Shown: in pieces, positions 46,401-55,376 of the stretch
How the letters are laid out: each line of letters opens with the position of its first letter
How positions within the stretch are numbered: position 1 is the stretch's first letter
DNA from: an uncultured Anaerolineae bacterium
Lineage (GTDB): Bacteria > Chloroflexota > Anaerolineae > Aggregatilineales > Phototrophicaceae
NCBI GenBank assembly: GCA_934216615.1
Contig: CAKQCB010000002.1
Coordinates: forward strand, 310,001 to 374,000
DNA: 64,000 nt
Direction of reading: 5' to 3'
Translations under genes and position numbers: made by a program
Notes under the pieces: model-generated
Databases searched by the model: none
What the model saw: only the letters and a program-made list of their open reading frames with translations
What the model was told of the DNA's origin: nothing

Positions 46401-46432
46401 AAAATGCGCTTCCAGAAGTGGAAACGCATTTT
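46401..46432 (-). terminator. Rho-independent terminator upstream of rsmI
   Basis: AAAATGCGCTTCCA and TGGAAACGCATTTT form a 13-of-14 stem with a four-base loop, 28 bases after the small gene that ends at 46460. Confidence 0.82.
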
Positions 46433-46459
46433 ATCATGTTTATAGGCAGATTTTACGGG

Positions 46460-46702
46460 TTAAGCGCTGCGGGGAAGCCAGTCATGCTTGTCCGAAAAAC
46501 GCGTTTTAGCGGCAACCTCTCGGCGATGCTGATCCCACAAAACCGAAAGTTCACCCTCAATTTGACTTAGACGAAGTTGCTGGTTTTCAGATAACCCTTG
46601 TTTGCCAGCAAGCCGAAATAAAAACTGACGTTCTAGTGTGACCTGCAGAATTTTTGCAAACGTTTCTTCCGCTACAAGTTTCTCATTCATCATGTATTCC
46701 AC
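46460..46702 (-). CDS. Hypothetical small helical protein, 80 residues
   Basis: Not recognised. An all-helical, charged protein (LQVTLERQFLFRLAGKQGLS; LSQIEGELSVLWDQHRREVA) that likely forms a helical hairpin. No signal or membrane segment. GGGTGG lies just upstream of the first ATG; the Met at residue 4 or 5 could also be used. Own terminator downstream. Confidence 0.6.
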   Translation of the reverse strand: MEYMMNEKLVAEETFAKILQVTLERQFLFRLAGKQGLSENQQLRLSQIEGELSVLWDQHRREVAAKTRFSDKHDWLPRSA

Positions 46703-46977
46703 CCTTGAAACTTAGGTTATCCGGAAAAATTCCATGCGATAACCTGTTGGCGAACATTTGTCACAATTTATAGATACACCCAGAAGCATAAAAATTACTC
46801 TTTTTAAAGATAGTCTCTCCTCATACTATCTTTCTATCGAATAGATTGAATTATGACCTCTTTTTCATCAAAATGTACTACAAATGCTATTATTAAGGTA
46901 ACATGAAGGAATTCGGAATCTCTATTTTATCGAAATTACTTATGCATTCTTAATAACTGAGTTTATAGGGTAAAGAG

Positions 46978-47355
46978 ATGGCTGTTATAATAACTTACCA
47001 CCCCAGTAAACATGTTATTTGGGCGGAGTATCTGCCCCCCCTCTTAGGTGAAGATTTCACCAAGCGCTTCGAAGAAACGCGAGCGTACTATGATCAAGCT
47101 GAATTTGATCTTATTGCGGTGAGCGACTTCTCGCATATCAAAAAATTACCCCCCAACGCCCTGATTTCAGCCATTTCTGCAAGCCGACTTAAACACTCAA
47201 AACAAAATTGTACGATCTTCATCACATCAGGGCCGATACAGCATAAGCTGATGGAGCTTTATATCAGCATTACACGGCGCAGTGACATCGTCATTTGTGT
47301 CACCCCTCAAGAAGCATGGGAAAAAGTGGATAAGATTCTTGCATCAACGACATGA
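46978..47355 (+). CDS. Hypothetical protein, 125 residues
   Basis: Not recognised with confidence. Alternating strands and helices (VIITYHPSKHVIWAEY; FDLIAVSDFSHIKKLP; NCTIFITSGPIQHKLMELYI; DIVICVTPQEAWEKVDKIL) suggest a STAS- or SpoIIAA-like alpha/beta fold of the kind seen in single-domain signalling proteins. No kinase or phosphatase partner is adjacent. Start at ATG 46978 follows GGGTAAAGAG. Terminator directly downstream. Confidence 0.7.
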   Translation: MAVIITYHPSKHVIWAEYLPPLLGEDFTKRFEETRAYYDQAEFDLIAVSDFSHIKKLPPNALISAISASRLKHSKQNCTIFITSGPIQHKLMELYISITRRSDIVICVTPQEAWEKVDKILASTT

Positions 47356-47380
47356 TGCGCGCTTCGTTTCGTAACAAAAC

Positions 47381-47406
47381 AAAAAGACCGCTTAAGCGGT
47401 CTTTTT
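47381..47406. terminator. Bidirectional rho-independent terminator
   Basis: A perfect 26-bp palindrome, AAAAAGACCGCTT plus its complement, between convergent genes. Confidence 0.88.
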
Positions 47407-47434
47407 TACTGCTATTTAATATATCTGCTTCAAA

Positions 47435-47785
47435 TTACCCTAAAGCGTCGTAGCCTGGGCCTTTAGCAAAGAAATCATAGTTGGGTTGAATGTCGGCGGT
47501 CAAGTCAACCACTTCACCACCTGCTGCTTCAACTTCTTGTTTCAGGTCAAAGGGAATCCGTTTTTGACCGGCTGCCATCGCATAATCCGCAGGGACTTCT
47601 TCTTCAATGAAAATCGCTTCGTAGGGGCATTCGGGAATGCACGCACCGCAGTCAATGCAAGTATCGGGGTCAATAAAATACCAAGGCCATTCATTTTCAG
47701 GTTGGCCGGGGACGATACATTCAACGGGGCAAACTTCTACACAAGCGCCGTCACGCAAACAAAGGCTAGTAATAATGTGAGTCAC
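47435..47785 (-). CDS. Ferredoxin with two iron-sulfur cluster motifs
   Basis: A 116-residue protein. The first cluster motif is CLRDGACVEVCPVEC (9-23), and the second is CIDCGACIPECP (43-54). The pattern of one irregular and one regular motif with CP and a C-terminal extension of about 55 residues resembles the 7Fe or 8Fe ferredoxins common in Chloroflexota and actinobacteria. It would carry low-potential electrons in the cytoplasm. The partner enzyme is not adjacent. Confidence 0.92.
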   Translation of the reverse strand: MTHIITSLCLRDGACVEVCPVECIVPGQPENEWPWYFIDPDTCIDCGACIPECPYEAIFIEEEVPADYAMAAGQKRIPFDLKQEVEAAGGEVVDLTADIQPNYDFFAKGPGYDALG

Positions 47786-47994
47786 GGTAAAACTCCTGCT
47801 TACATCTAAAAGTGCTAGGTTCGAATAACCGTTATTATAAACGAAGTTAACCCCTGTGTCTGAGACTTTTGTTGGATTTGAAGAACTAATTTAAATATGA
47901 TGCTAATTAGTGTTTACTATTTGATTTAATGTTTTTAACACAGGTTAAATCTATTAGAGAAAAGGTCGTATTGAGAGGGAATGAAAAGGGTTTT

Positions 47995-48744
47995 TCAGAG
48001 ATTCATCGTTAAAGAAGGGATCGGCATTGAGTTGGTTTCTGCGAGCGAATGTAAACCTTCGCGGTCACCAATATAGATAGAGCGACCTTTTTTCTTCAAC
48101 AACCCCGTATTTAATAAGTTACGTAATGCCCTACCCACGACTTCACGGGTTGTGCCTAAAATAGCCGCCATTTCTTCTTGCGTTAGTTGGGATGGCGTCT
48201 CAGCAATTTGGTCTGCATAACTCGCTTCATGCAAGAACAGTTTCGCAATACGCGCGGGGATGGTGCGGAAGGTCATATCTTCCAGCCGTTCGATATATTC
48301 ACGGTTCAAACGGGCTAAGGCTTTGACCGTATTCAGCAGAATTGCCGATTGTGTGGACATCAAATGCAGTAAATTTTGATGGCTGAGGACTAAAATGCGC
48401 GCTTGCGTAACCGCGACGGCATTATAGGGGTTGACGCTTCCATCAACAGCGGCCACTTCATTAAAGGATGAAGGAGAACGCAACAGGCTTAACGTGTGCA
48501 AACGCCCTTCAGAGTTCATGCGGAAGATGCGCACAAGCCCATCCGTAATAATATGCAGGCCCGCACAACGTTGCCCTTCGTTAAAGATCGTCTCGCCCGC
48601 CACATACTGATGTTCGTGCGCAAGCTGAATGACTTGTTGCAACACACTTTGATCTAAGTTAGAGAAAAAAGAAACGTTTGACCAGTCCAGTTCGGCAAGC
48701 GGTGTTGAAACCGAAGGTTTTCCTAGATGTCCTGAACGTGCCAT
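47995..48744 (-). CDS. Crp/Fnr family transcription regulator
   Basis: A 249-residue regulator: a cyclic-nucleotide-binding-like beta roll (about 25-140, YVAGETIFNEGQRCAGLHIITDGLVRIF), a dimerisation helix (about 140-165), and a C-terminal winged helix with LTQEEMAAILGTTREVVGRAL (about 187-207). No Fnr-type cysteine cluster is seen, and the Arg that binds cAMP phosphate in Crp is not clear, so the signal is unknown. A TGTGC-N5-GCACA element upstream of the sugar operon at 49254 could be a target. Confidence 0.9.
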   Translation of the reverse strand: MARSGHLGKPSVSTPLAELDWSNVSFFSNLDQSVLQQVIQLAHEHQYVAGETIFNEGQRCAGLHIITDGLVRIFRMNSEGRLHTLSLLRSPSSFNEVAAVDGSVNPYNAVAVTQARILVLSHQNLLHLMSTQSAILLNTVKALARLNREYIERLEDMTFRTIPARIAKLFLHEASYADQIAETPSQLTQEEMAAILGTTREVVGRALRNLLNTGLLKKKGRSIYIGDREGLHSLAETNSMPIPSLTMNL

Positions 48745-48816
48745 AAATCAATACCTCACTTCCTTACTCTTGCTGGTATTTGATCAAACCTTTGGTGATC
48801 AATCAAGCACCAGTCA

Positions 48817-49149
48817 TTATTTAGAGCGTCGTCGAATTTTACCATCGACATAATGATGCGTTTCGTGATTTTTTGCATCATTCTTTGCGATCACTTTATA
48901 CACCTGTTCAATCAATTGGTCGATAGAAACCCCACTCGCAAAACAAATCCCTAACGCGGTGACGATTACATCCCCCGCTTCTTCGGCGATATGTGCTTGA
49001 TCATGCCCTTCACGCGCCGCTTCGATGAGTTCGCGTGTTTCTTCGCTAAAGTTCATGATCGTGTTTTCCAAAACGGGGGTCACGCCAAACCGATCATAGA
49101 ATGCCTGTGTTGAAGTTGCTAAATCGCGCAAAGTATCGTTTGTCGTCAT
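48817..49149 (-). CDS. MazG-like nucleotide pyrophosphohydrolase domain protein
   Basis: From ATG 49149, 110 residues; a GTG at 49182 would add 11 but has no ribosome site, while GAGGAG precedes the ATG at a long spacing of 12. The text FSEETRELIEAAREG (about 34-48) and IAEEAGDVIVTALGIC (about 55-70) gives the EExxE...ExxD metal-binding pattern of all-alpha NTP pyrophosphatases. It probably hydrolyses a non-canonical or excess NTP. Lies 72 bases upstream of the Crp/Fnr gene on the same strand. Confidence 0.8.
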   Translation of the reverse strand: MTTNDTLRDLATSTQAFYDRFGVTPVLENTIMNFSEETRELIEAAREGHDQAHIAEEAGDVIVTALGICFASGVSIDQLIEQVYKVIAKNDAKNHETHHYVDGKIRRRSK

Positions 49150-49253
49150 GTGAGATATATGCTCCTCACTACCTAAAATCACTTGAAGGAAGGGTACAGT
49201 TCATCTAGCACCCCTGCAAGAGGCACTTATTCATCTTATGATTTACCGTACCC

Positions 49254-49313
49254 TGTGCAATTAGCACAATACAAGTTAAAGTAGTTCCTCGAACTTAGGG
49301 GTAAACTAAGTTC
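49254..49313 (+). promoter_or_regulatory. Two symmetric operator-like elements upstream of the second sugar operon
   Basis: TGTGCAATTAGCACA (49254-49268) is a perfect 5-5-5 inverted repeat, and GAACTTAG-N7-CTAAGTTC (49291-49313) a perfect 8-bp one. Both lie within 115 bases of the binding-protein start. They suit dimeric regulators such as the Crp/Fnr protein encoded nearby or a LacI-type repressor; which one is unknown. Confidence 0.45.
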
Positions 49314-49365
49314 GGTATTAAGATTCAAAACACTATTAAGTTTTAGTTAGATGGAGCTTATTCAT

Positions 49366-50649
49366 ATGAAATTTTCACGTATTGGTTTTTCATTGTTGGC
49401 TGCCAGTGCATTGACCTTGGGCACAGTTGCTATGACCAGCGCTCAAGAAGGTGAATTGAGTGGCGATTTAGAAATTTTTTCGTGGTGGACTGGCGGTGGT
49501 GAAGAAGCTGGTTTGGCTGGTTTAATCGAACGTTTTAACGAATTAAACCCGGGCGTCAACATCATTAACTCAGCCGTTGCGGGTGGCTCTGGCGTGAACG
49601 CACGCGCAGTTCTCACCTCGCGCATGTTGGGTGGCGACCCACCTGATACCTTCCAAGTGCACGCTGGTGCTGAACTCAATGATTTGTGGGTGCGCGCAGG
49701 GTTGATGCAACCGCTGAACGACATCTACGAAGCCAATGGTTGGTTGGAACAATATCCTGAAGGTCTGTTGAGCTTGATCAGCGATGCCGAAGGGAATATC
49801 TATTCCGTTCCCGTGAACATTCACCGCTCAAACGTGTTGTGGTATGTCCCCGAAAACTTGACTGAATGGGGCGTCACCGTTCCCGCCGACTGGACAGAAT
49901 TCGTCAACGAAACCTGCCCTGCCTTACAAGCCGCTGGCGTGACCCCGCTCAGCGTGGGTGAAAACTGGACACAAGCTCATTTATGGGAAAGTGTCGCGTT
50001 GGCTGTTTTGGGCGCTGAAGCCTATAACGGTTTGTGGGATGGCAGCACCAGCTGGACCAGCCCAGAAGCAGTGAGCGTATGGGAAACCTACGGTCAAGTT
50101 TTGGATTGCACCAACGAAGATCGTAACGCCCTCACATGGCAAGATGCCAGCCGTTTAGTGGCTGATGGTGGCGCAGCATTCAACATCATGGGTGACTGGG
50201 CAGCAGGCTACTTCATCGTTGATTTGGCACTCGAACCTGAAACTGGTTTTGGTTGGGCAGCTTCCCCAGGCACCGACGGCGCTTTCATGATGCTGTCTGA
50301 CACCTTTGGTTTGCCCCTCGGCGCACCCAATGAAGAAAACGTCCGCGCATGGCTGACTTTCCTCGGTAGCGCTGAAGCTCAAGACATCTTCAACCCTGTG
50401 AAAGGTTCGTTGCCTGCGAACACGACCGCAGACATCAGCAACCCTGAACTCTACAACGCTTACTTCCAAAGCGCTTACGAATCATGGACCAGTGATGCAA
50501 TTGTCGGTAGCCAAGCGCACGGTGCAGTGGCTTCACCTGCCTTCAGCAACGGTTTCGCAACCATCATTGCAACATTTGCAGTTGATCACGACGCAACCTC
50601 TGCGGCAGCCAATACAGCAACCCTTGCGATCCAAACAGGCGGCATGTAA
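49366..50649 (+). CDS. Sugar ABC transporter solute-binding protein
   Basis: From ATG 49366 (427 residues), nine bases after GGAG; an in-frame ATG at 49351 overlaps that ribosome site. Signal peptide to about residue 26 (AMTSAQ), no lipobox. The mature protein begins LEIFSWWTGGGEEAGLAGLIERF, typical of glucose/mannose-type family-1 binding proteins, and contains LGGDPPDTFQVHAG and NIHRSNVLWYVP, the hinge segment. First gene of an operon with two permeases. High aromatic content in the binding cleft agrees with a sugar ligand. Confidence 0.92.
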   Translation: MKFSRIGFSLLAASALTLGTVAMTSAQEGELSGDLEIFSWWTGGGEEAGLAGLIERFNELNPGVNIINSAVAGGSGVNARAVLTSRMLGGDPPDTFQVHAGAELNDLWVRAGLMQPLNDIYEANGWLEQYPEGLLSLISDAEGNIYSVPVNIHRSNVLWYVPENLTEWGVTVPADWTEFVNETCPALQAAGVTPLSVGENWTQAHLWESVALAVLGAEAYNGLWDGSTSWTSPEAVSVWETYGQVLDCTNEDRNALTWQDASRLVADGGAAFNIMGDWAAGYFIVDLALEPETGFGWAASPGTDGAFMMLSDTFGLPLGAPNEENVRAWLTFLGSAEAQDIFNPVKGSLPANTTADISNPELYNAYFQSAYESWTSDAIVGSQAHGAVASPAFSNGFATIIATFAVDHDATSAAANTATLAIQTGGM

Positions 50650-50698
50650 TTCCGTTACTGCCTCTCTCTTGAATCGTAACCTGCGTATTTGATCTTTG

Positions 50699-50726
50699 TA
50701 GGGACATGGCGAAGGCTGTGTCCCTA
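50699..50726 (+). promoter_or_regulatory. Intercistronic hairpin between binding protein and permease genes
   Basis: TAGGGACA and TGTCCCTA form an 8-bp stem (loop of 12) between the two genes, without a T-run. Same position as the hairpin in the first sugar operon (16779-16811). Confidence 0.6.
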
Positions 50727-50745
50727 TGTATTTACGGAGACAGCC

Positions 50746-51861
50746 ATGCCAAGCGTTAACCGTGACCGACTCACCGCATTTTTGATGCTGTTACCTTCTA
50801 TTGTTCTCATTGGCATTTTTGTTTATGGGTTCATTGGGCAGACTATCGCCGTTTCCATGACCAATCAAAATGCGCTTTTAGCCTTACAGGGCGTACAACC
50901 TGCGCAAGTGGGTTTACAAAACTACACCGACTTATTTAACGGTGTCCTCAACGAACGTTTTCGAATCGATGTGGTCAACACGATCTTCTTCACGATCATG
51001 TTCATCTTTGTGTGCTTGGCATTGGGCATGGGCCTCGCCATATTACTCGACCAAAAAATCAAAGGTGAAAGCCTTTTTCGGACGATCTTTCTTTTCCCAA
51101 TGGCGCTGTCTTTTGTGGTGACCGGCGTGATTTGGAAATGGTTATTTAACCCTTCCAGTGGCATCAATTCGTTACCCGCACTTTTTGGCCTGCCCCAAGG
51201 TCAATTTCGCTGGTTCATCAGCGAAGAGAAGATTTTAAATTTTACATGGCAAGATGTCCCCGTTTTGATCGGGTTCGCGCTCATCGCCATTTTTTTATGT
51301 ATCGCCTTTTATGTTTGGAGCAAACGTCGCTCGATGTGGGCAGCGCTGTTCGGCGCCGCATCCCTGCTCATTTTGATGTGGCTCACGCTTGGTGACCCAC
51401 GCGGTGTGTTCACCTTACCCCGTCCTGAAAATCATGGGTTCAACTTGGCCCTGCTCGCGCTGGTGGTCGCCGCTGGTTGGCAAATGAGCGGTTATACCAT
51501 GGCGATGTATCTTGCGGGGTTACGCGGTATTCCCGACGAACTGCGCGAAGCGGCCCGCGTGGATGGCGCGTCTGAAATTGGCGTGTATCGTCACGTAATT
51601 CTGCCCCTGCTCGCGCCGATCACGTTATCCGCCATCATCATTTTGGGACACATTTCGCTCAAAATCTTCGATCTTGCGTACACGATGGGCGGGGGCGATA
51701 ACTTATTCATCGACATGCCCGGCATCAATATGTTCTTCGTCACTTTCCGCGGGCAAGATTTTGCGCGTGGCGCGGCGATTGCTGTCATCATGCTGATCAT
51801 GGTTGCAGTGGTCATCATCCCCTACTTATTTAGTAGTCTACGTTCGGAGCATGAACTATGA
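50746..51861 (+). CDS. Sugar ABC permease (MalF type) with an extra membrane insert
   Basis: From ATG 50746 (371 residues), five bases after GGAGA. Standard parts: first membrane helix (about 11-35), [25 protein letters not shown] (around 114-138) and the EAA loop [17 protein letters not shown] (about 266-282) followed by LPLLAP. Between the fourth helix and the EAA loop lies an insertion of some 70-80 residues with two added hydrophobic segments ([33 protein letters not shown]), making it longer than the usual ~300. It pairs with the next gene; ATGA overlap of four bases. Confidence 0.9.
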   Translation: MPSVNRDRLTAFLMLLPSIVLIGIFVYGFIGQTIAVSMTNQNALLALQGVQPAQVGLQNYTDLFNGVLNERFRIDVVNTIFFTIMFIFVCLALGMGLAILLDQKIKGESLFRTIFLFPMALSFVVTGVIWKWLFNPSSGINSLPALFGLPQGQFRWFISEEKILNFTWQDVPVLIGFALIAIFLCIAFYVWSKRRSMWAALFGAASLLILMWLTLGDPRGVFTLPRPENHGFNLALLALVVAAGWQMSGYTMAMYLAGLRGIPDELREAARVDGASEIGVYRHVILPLLAPITLSAIIILGHISLKIFDLAYTMGGGDNLFIDMPGINMFFVTFRGQDFARGAAIAVIMLIMVAVVIIPYLFSSLRSEHEL

Positions 51862-52715
51862 CCGTTGCAAGCACATCCCCTTCACCCAAAAACGGATCGC
51901 CTATTCGTCTTTCGCGTGTGCTGATCTATCTGGCATTAATCATCTTCACGGTGATGTTTCTGCTTCCCGTGTACATGGTCTTAGTCACGGGCTTTAAAAC
52001 GCCGGATCAAGTCAACCTTGCGACGATGTGGCAGTTACCGACCAGCTTCACGCTCGACAGTTTTCGAGAAGCCTTTGAACGCCTTGCGCCAAACTTCGGC
52101 AACAGCATTTTATTGGTGGTTCCAGCAACGCTGATTTCCGCAGTCTTAGGGTCGATCAATGGCTACGTGCTTTCCAAGTGGAAATTTAAAGGCGCGAACC
52201 TCCTCTTTGCTTTGATGTTATTTGGGATGTTCATCCCTTACCAAGCCATTCTGATTCCGCTGGTACAGTTCATGCAGAGCATCAGCCTTTTCGGCAAGAT
52301 GGGCGGGTTGATCCTCGTTCATATTGTGTACGGTCTTCCCATCACCACGTTGATTTTTCGCAACTATTACGCCGAAGTGCCGGGTGAACTGCTCGAAGCG
52401 GGGCAGATTGATGGCGCGGGCTTTTTCACGCTGTACTGGAAAGTCCTCCTGCCAATTTCAGCGCCGGGCTTTGTGGTAGTCGTGATTTGGCAGTTCACGC
52501 AAATTTGGAATGAGTTCTTATTCGGCGTCACCTTGACTAGCCCCGGGTCACAGCCAATCACAGTCGCCCTGCAAAACTTGTCGGGCAGTCAGATCGTCCA
52601 GTGGAACGTACAAATGGCGGCGGCCTTTTTGACCGCTCTGCCTACGCTGGTGGTGTATATCCTCTTGGGGCGGTATTTCATTCGCGGGCTGTTGGCGGGA
52701 AGTATCAAAGGCTAA
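51858..52715 (+). CDS. Sugar ABC permease (MalG type)
   Basis: A 285-residue membrane protein with six segments and an EAA loop [22 protein letters not shown] (about 173-194), in which the usual second Ala is Gly. It ends [13 protein letters not shown], typical for this family. Translationally coupled to the MalF-like gene (four-base overlap). No ATPase in the operon. Confidence 0.92.
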   Translation: MTVASTSPSPKNGSPIRLSRVLIYLALIIFTVMFLLPVYMVLVTGFKTPDQVNLATMWQLPTSFTLDSFREAFERLAPNFGNSILLVVPATLISAVLGSINGYVLSKWKFKGANLLFALMLFGMFIPYQAILIPLVQFMQSISLFGKMGGLILVHIVYGLPITTLIFRNYYAEVPGELLEAGQIDGAGFFTLYWKVLLPISAPGFVVVVIWQFTQIWNEFLFGVTLTSPGSQPITVALQNLSGSQIVQWNVQMAAAFLTALPTLVVYILLGRYFIRGLLAGSIKG

Positions 52716-52721
52716 ACGTCG

Positions 52722-53165
52722 ATGGTATCTTCCCCAGAATTACGCATCACAACTATTCGGCAGTTGTATCCTGAACTGGGGGCACATTTGCTTCGGCTCA
52801 TGGATGAAGGCACACAATGGGATGCTGAACAAACCCAAGCCTTCATCACTCACCCCGACAATCTGCTATTGGTCGCCTACTGGCAAGATCAACCCGCTGG
52901 CTTCGCGACAGTGCACCGCTTACAACGGCTCGATGCCCGTAAAGCGGAAGTGATCTTGTATGAGATCGGCGTAGATGCGACCTTTCAACGGCGTGGCATC
53001 GCAACAAAGTTGATCGAAGCGGTAAATGCGTGGGGAAAAACGGTCGGCGCAGATTCGATGTGGGTGCTTACAGAGAAAGAGAATGACCAAGGGCGAGGGC
53101 TTTACCGCGCTACAGGCGGTGAAGAATTTGAGCCATGCATCAAAATGTATACTTACACCTACTAA
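52722..53165 (+). CDS. GNAT family N-acetyltransferase
   Basis: A 147-residue single GNAT domain. Motif A is EIGVDATFQRRGIATKLIEAV (about 80-100) with the acetyl-CoA loop RRGIAT, and the end reads ENDQGRGLYRATGGEE, the helix 4-strand 7 part. The text is closest in feel to the AAC(3)-I-like/RimI-like subgroup. Substrate unknown. It follows the permease gene by six bases and shares its transcript, though a link to sugar uptake is not clear. Confidence 0.83.
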   Translation: MVSSPELRITTIRQLYPELGAHLLRLMDEGTQWDAEQTQAFITHPDNLLLVAYWQDQPAGFATVHRLQRLDARKAEVILYEIGVDATFQRRGIATKLIEAVNAWGKTVGADSMWVLTEKENDQGRGLYRATGGEEFEPCIKMYTYTY

Positions 53166-53180
53166 ATAACAGTTCACAGA

Positions 53181-53208
53181 ATGAGGGGCGGTTTAGATCG
53201 CCCCTCAT
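53181..53208. terminator. Hairpin terminator between convergent genes
   Basis: ATGAGGGGCG (53181-53190) pairs perfectly with 53199-53208; loop of eight. T-runs are poor on both sides. Confidence 0.65.
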
Positions 53209-53218
53209 CTTAAATAAG

Positions 53219-55180
53219 CTAGACTTTACGCGCACGCCGATGTCGAATTTCCGGCAAGATCAACAAGGTGAGCAAGCCATTGAGCACGACAATCACGGTA
53301 CTGCCTTCGTGACCTAACACCCCCAACGGCAGTGAAAGCCCTGCAACAAAGGTACTGATAATCAGGATGACGATCACCGCAATCGCAAAGGTGATATTTT
53401 GCCACACGACGCGACGCGCTTTTTTGCTCAGCCCAATCGCGAAGGGGATAAGTTCTAAACGATCCCCCATCAGAACGAGGTCAGCCGTTTCTAGCGCTAC
53501 GTCCGAACCTGCCGCACCCATCGCAATACCGATGTCGGCATTGGCTAAAGCGGGAGCATCATTCACGCCGTCACCGACCATCGCCACATGCCCATACTGC
53601 GCTTGTAAGTCCGTAATGGCTTGGACTTTATCTTGTGGCAGAAGTTCCGCGCGCACATCATCAACGCCCGCTTGTTGGGCGATGGTTTCAGCAACGCGCG
53701 CGTTATCCCCCGTGAGCATGGCGACGCGTATGCCTTGTGCCTTCAACTGTTGAATCATAGTGAGGGCTTCAGGACGTAGTTGGTCAGCCAGTGCGATGGC
53801 GCCTAACCACGCTTCGCCGTGACGCACCAACATCACCGTTTTGCCTTGTGCTTCCAAATCTTCCCGCAGGTGATTTAAGTCTGTTGGAATCGTCGCATCA
53901 TCGAAAAACCGCGCGCTCCCTACCGTGACCTTCTCATCGTTGAGCGTCGCCGTCACACCGCGCCCCATCACCGCTTGGAAGTCGCTAATTTCGGGGATGC
54001 TGAGCGCGTCAGCTTCGGCACGTTTGACGACCGCTTTTGCGAGAGGGTGTTCCGAACGAGATTCAGCGGCAGCGGCCACCTGCAACAACGTTTCGGCGTG
54101 GTGTCCCGCAAAGGGTTGTACATCCGTCACGGTGATTTTGCCCGTGGTCAACGTCCCTGTTTTATCAAATGCAACAGTGCGGACAGCCGCTAACCCTTCA
54201 AGGTATGCCCCGCCTTTGAATAACACCCCACGCCGAGCACCCGCCGCAATCGCGGATAAGAATGACGCGGGCGTGCTGATGACCAACGCACACGGTGAGG
54301 CCACCGTCATCAAAATCATCATGCGGTAGAAATTCGACGTGAAATCTGTCCAGCCTAAGAGCGGGGGCACAACCACGCCGATGATCACCCCCACGATGAT
54401 AAATGTCGCGTAATATTGTTCAAAGCGTTCTAAGAAACGTTCGGTGGGCGCTTTGCTGTCTTGCGCTTCTTCCACCATCTGGATGATCTTGGATAACATG
54501 GTGTCTGATGCTTGTTGGGTCGCGCGGACATCTAATGCGCCTTGTTGGTTCAGTGTCCCCGCAAACACTTTATCGTTGATGCCCTTTTCGACGGGCATCG
54601 ACTCGCCTGTAATGGCCGCTTCATCAACGGCGGAGCTTCCCGCCACGATGACCCCATCTACCGGAATCCGTTCGCCGGGCTGGATCAACACCACATCCCC
54701 TACCCGAATGGCTGAGGTTTGAATAGTTTCAACCCCCGCGCCACGTCGTACCCGCGCTTCGTTGGGGTACAGCTTCAATAAACTTTTGATCGCTTGACGA
54801 CTGCGCCCGATAGCGTAGTCTTGCAGGACATTCGAGAGCGAGAACAAAAAGAGCAACATCGCCCCTTCATGCCATTGGTTCACGGCCGCCGCGCCTAACG
54901 CCGCGAGGATCATCAAGAGGTCAACGTCCATACGCCGTTCGCGGATGCTTTCCCACGCGCCAATCGCACCAAAGAACCCGCCCGCAATATAGGCGCTAAC
55001 GTTGGCGAACAAGATCAACACAGAGGGCGCTTCCAGCCGTTCTAATACCAAACTGCTGATGAGCGCGACTAACGTAACCACCACTAAACGCGGTTCTAGC
55101 CATGCTTGGCTTATCCCCATAGAAGGTGATTCTGAAGGGTTGTTCTCAGTTAAGTTTTTAGAGTAAGGTAATGATGTCAT
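53219..55180 (-). CDS. P1B-4-type heavy-metal transporting ATPase
   Basis: A 653-residue P-type ATPase. Actuator motif TGES (191-194), membrane metal site SPC (295-297), phosphorylation site DKTGT (D339), HP motif SEHPLAKA, GDGVNDAP hinge, and HEGST (H624) in the last membrane helix. SPC with HEGxT is the mark of the P1B-4 subgroup (CtpD, CoaT, PfeT), which exports Co2+, Fe2+ or related divalent ions. There is no N-terminal HMA domain, as is common in this subgroup. No metal-sensing regulator is adjacent. Confidence 0.92.
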   Translation of the reverse strand: MTSLPYSKNLTENNPSESPSMGISQAWLEPRLVVVTLVALISSLVLERLEAPSVLILFANVSAYIAGGFFGAIGAWESIRERRMDVDLLMILAALGAAAVNQWHEGAMLLFLFSLSNVLQDYAIGRSRQAIKSLLKLYPNEARVRRGAGVETIQTSAIRVGDVVLIQPGERIPVDGVIVAGSSAVDEAAITGESMPVEKGINDKVFAGTLNQQGALDVRATQQASDTMLSKIIQMVEEAQDSKAPTERFLERFEQYYATFIIVGVIIGVVVPPLLGWTDFTSNFYRMMILMTVASPCALVISTPASFLSAIAAGARRGVLFKGGAYLEGLAAVRTVAFDKTGTLTTGKITVTDVQPFAGHHAETLLQVAAAAESRSEHPLAKAVVKRAEADALSIPEISDFQAVMGRGVTATLNDEKVTVGSARFFDDATIPTDLNHLREDLEAQGKTVMLVRHGEAWLGAIALADQLRPEALTMIQQLKAQGIRVAMLTGDNARVAETIAQQAGVDDVRAELLPQDKVQAITDLQAQYGHVAMVGDGVNDAPALANADIGIAMGAAGSDVALETADLVLMGDRLELIPFAIGLSKKARRVVWQNITFAIAVIVILIISTFVAGLSLPLGVLGHEGSTVIVVLNGLLTLLILPEIRHRRARKV

Positions 55181-55217
55181 CGTATTCGAAACTTCTTTTT
55201 ATAAATCCGATAAATCT

Positions 55218-55247
55218 ATTTTAACACAAATTAAATTAAAATTTCAA
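55218..55247 (-). promoter_or_regulatory. Promoter of the metal ATPase gene
   Basis: On the minus strand TTGAAA (55247-55242) and TAAAAT (55223-55218) are 18 bases apart, about 38 bases ahead of the start codon. Confidence 0.5.
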
Positions 55248-55336
55248 CTACCAAATATATATCCAATGCCATTATTACAATTAATGACTGTCTATGATTT
55301 ATCTTTTGAAAAATGGAGGGATAAATCCATCCTCGT

Positions 55337-55342
55337 TATAAT
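55337..55342 (+). promoter_or_regulatory. -10 box of the glycerol operon
   Basis: A consensus TATAAT, 34 bases before the glpK ATG. No -35 box at the usual distance; an activator may be needed. Confidence 0.4.
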
Positions 55343-55376
55343 GAGCAAAAAAGTTTTCTCAATGGATTTATAACCG

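Noticed and set aside
46369..46437. N-terminal extension of RsmI
   Set aside because: The stretch contains a terminator hairpin (46401-46432), and the family starts at MPTLFIVPTPIGN.
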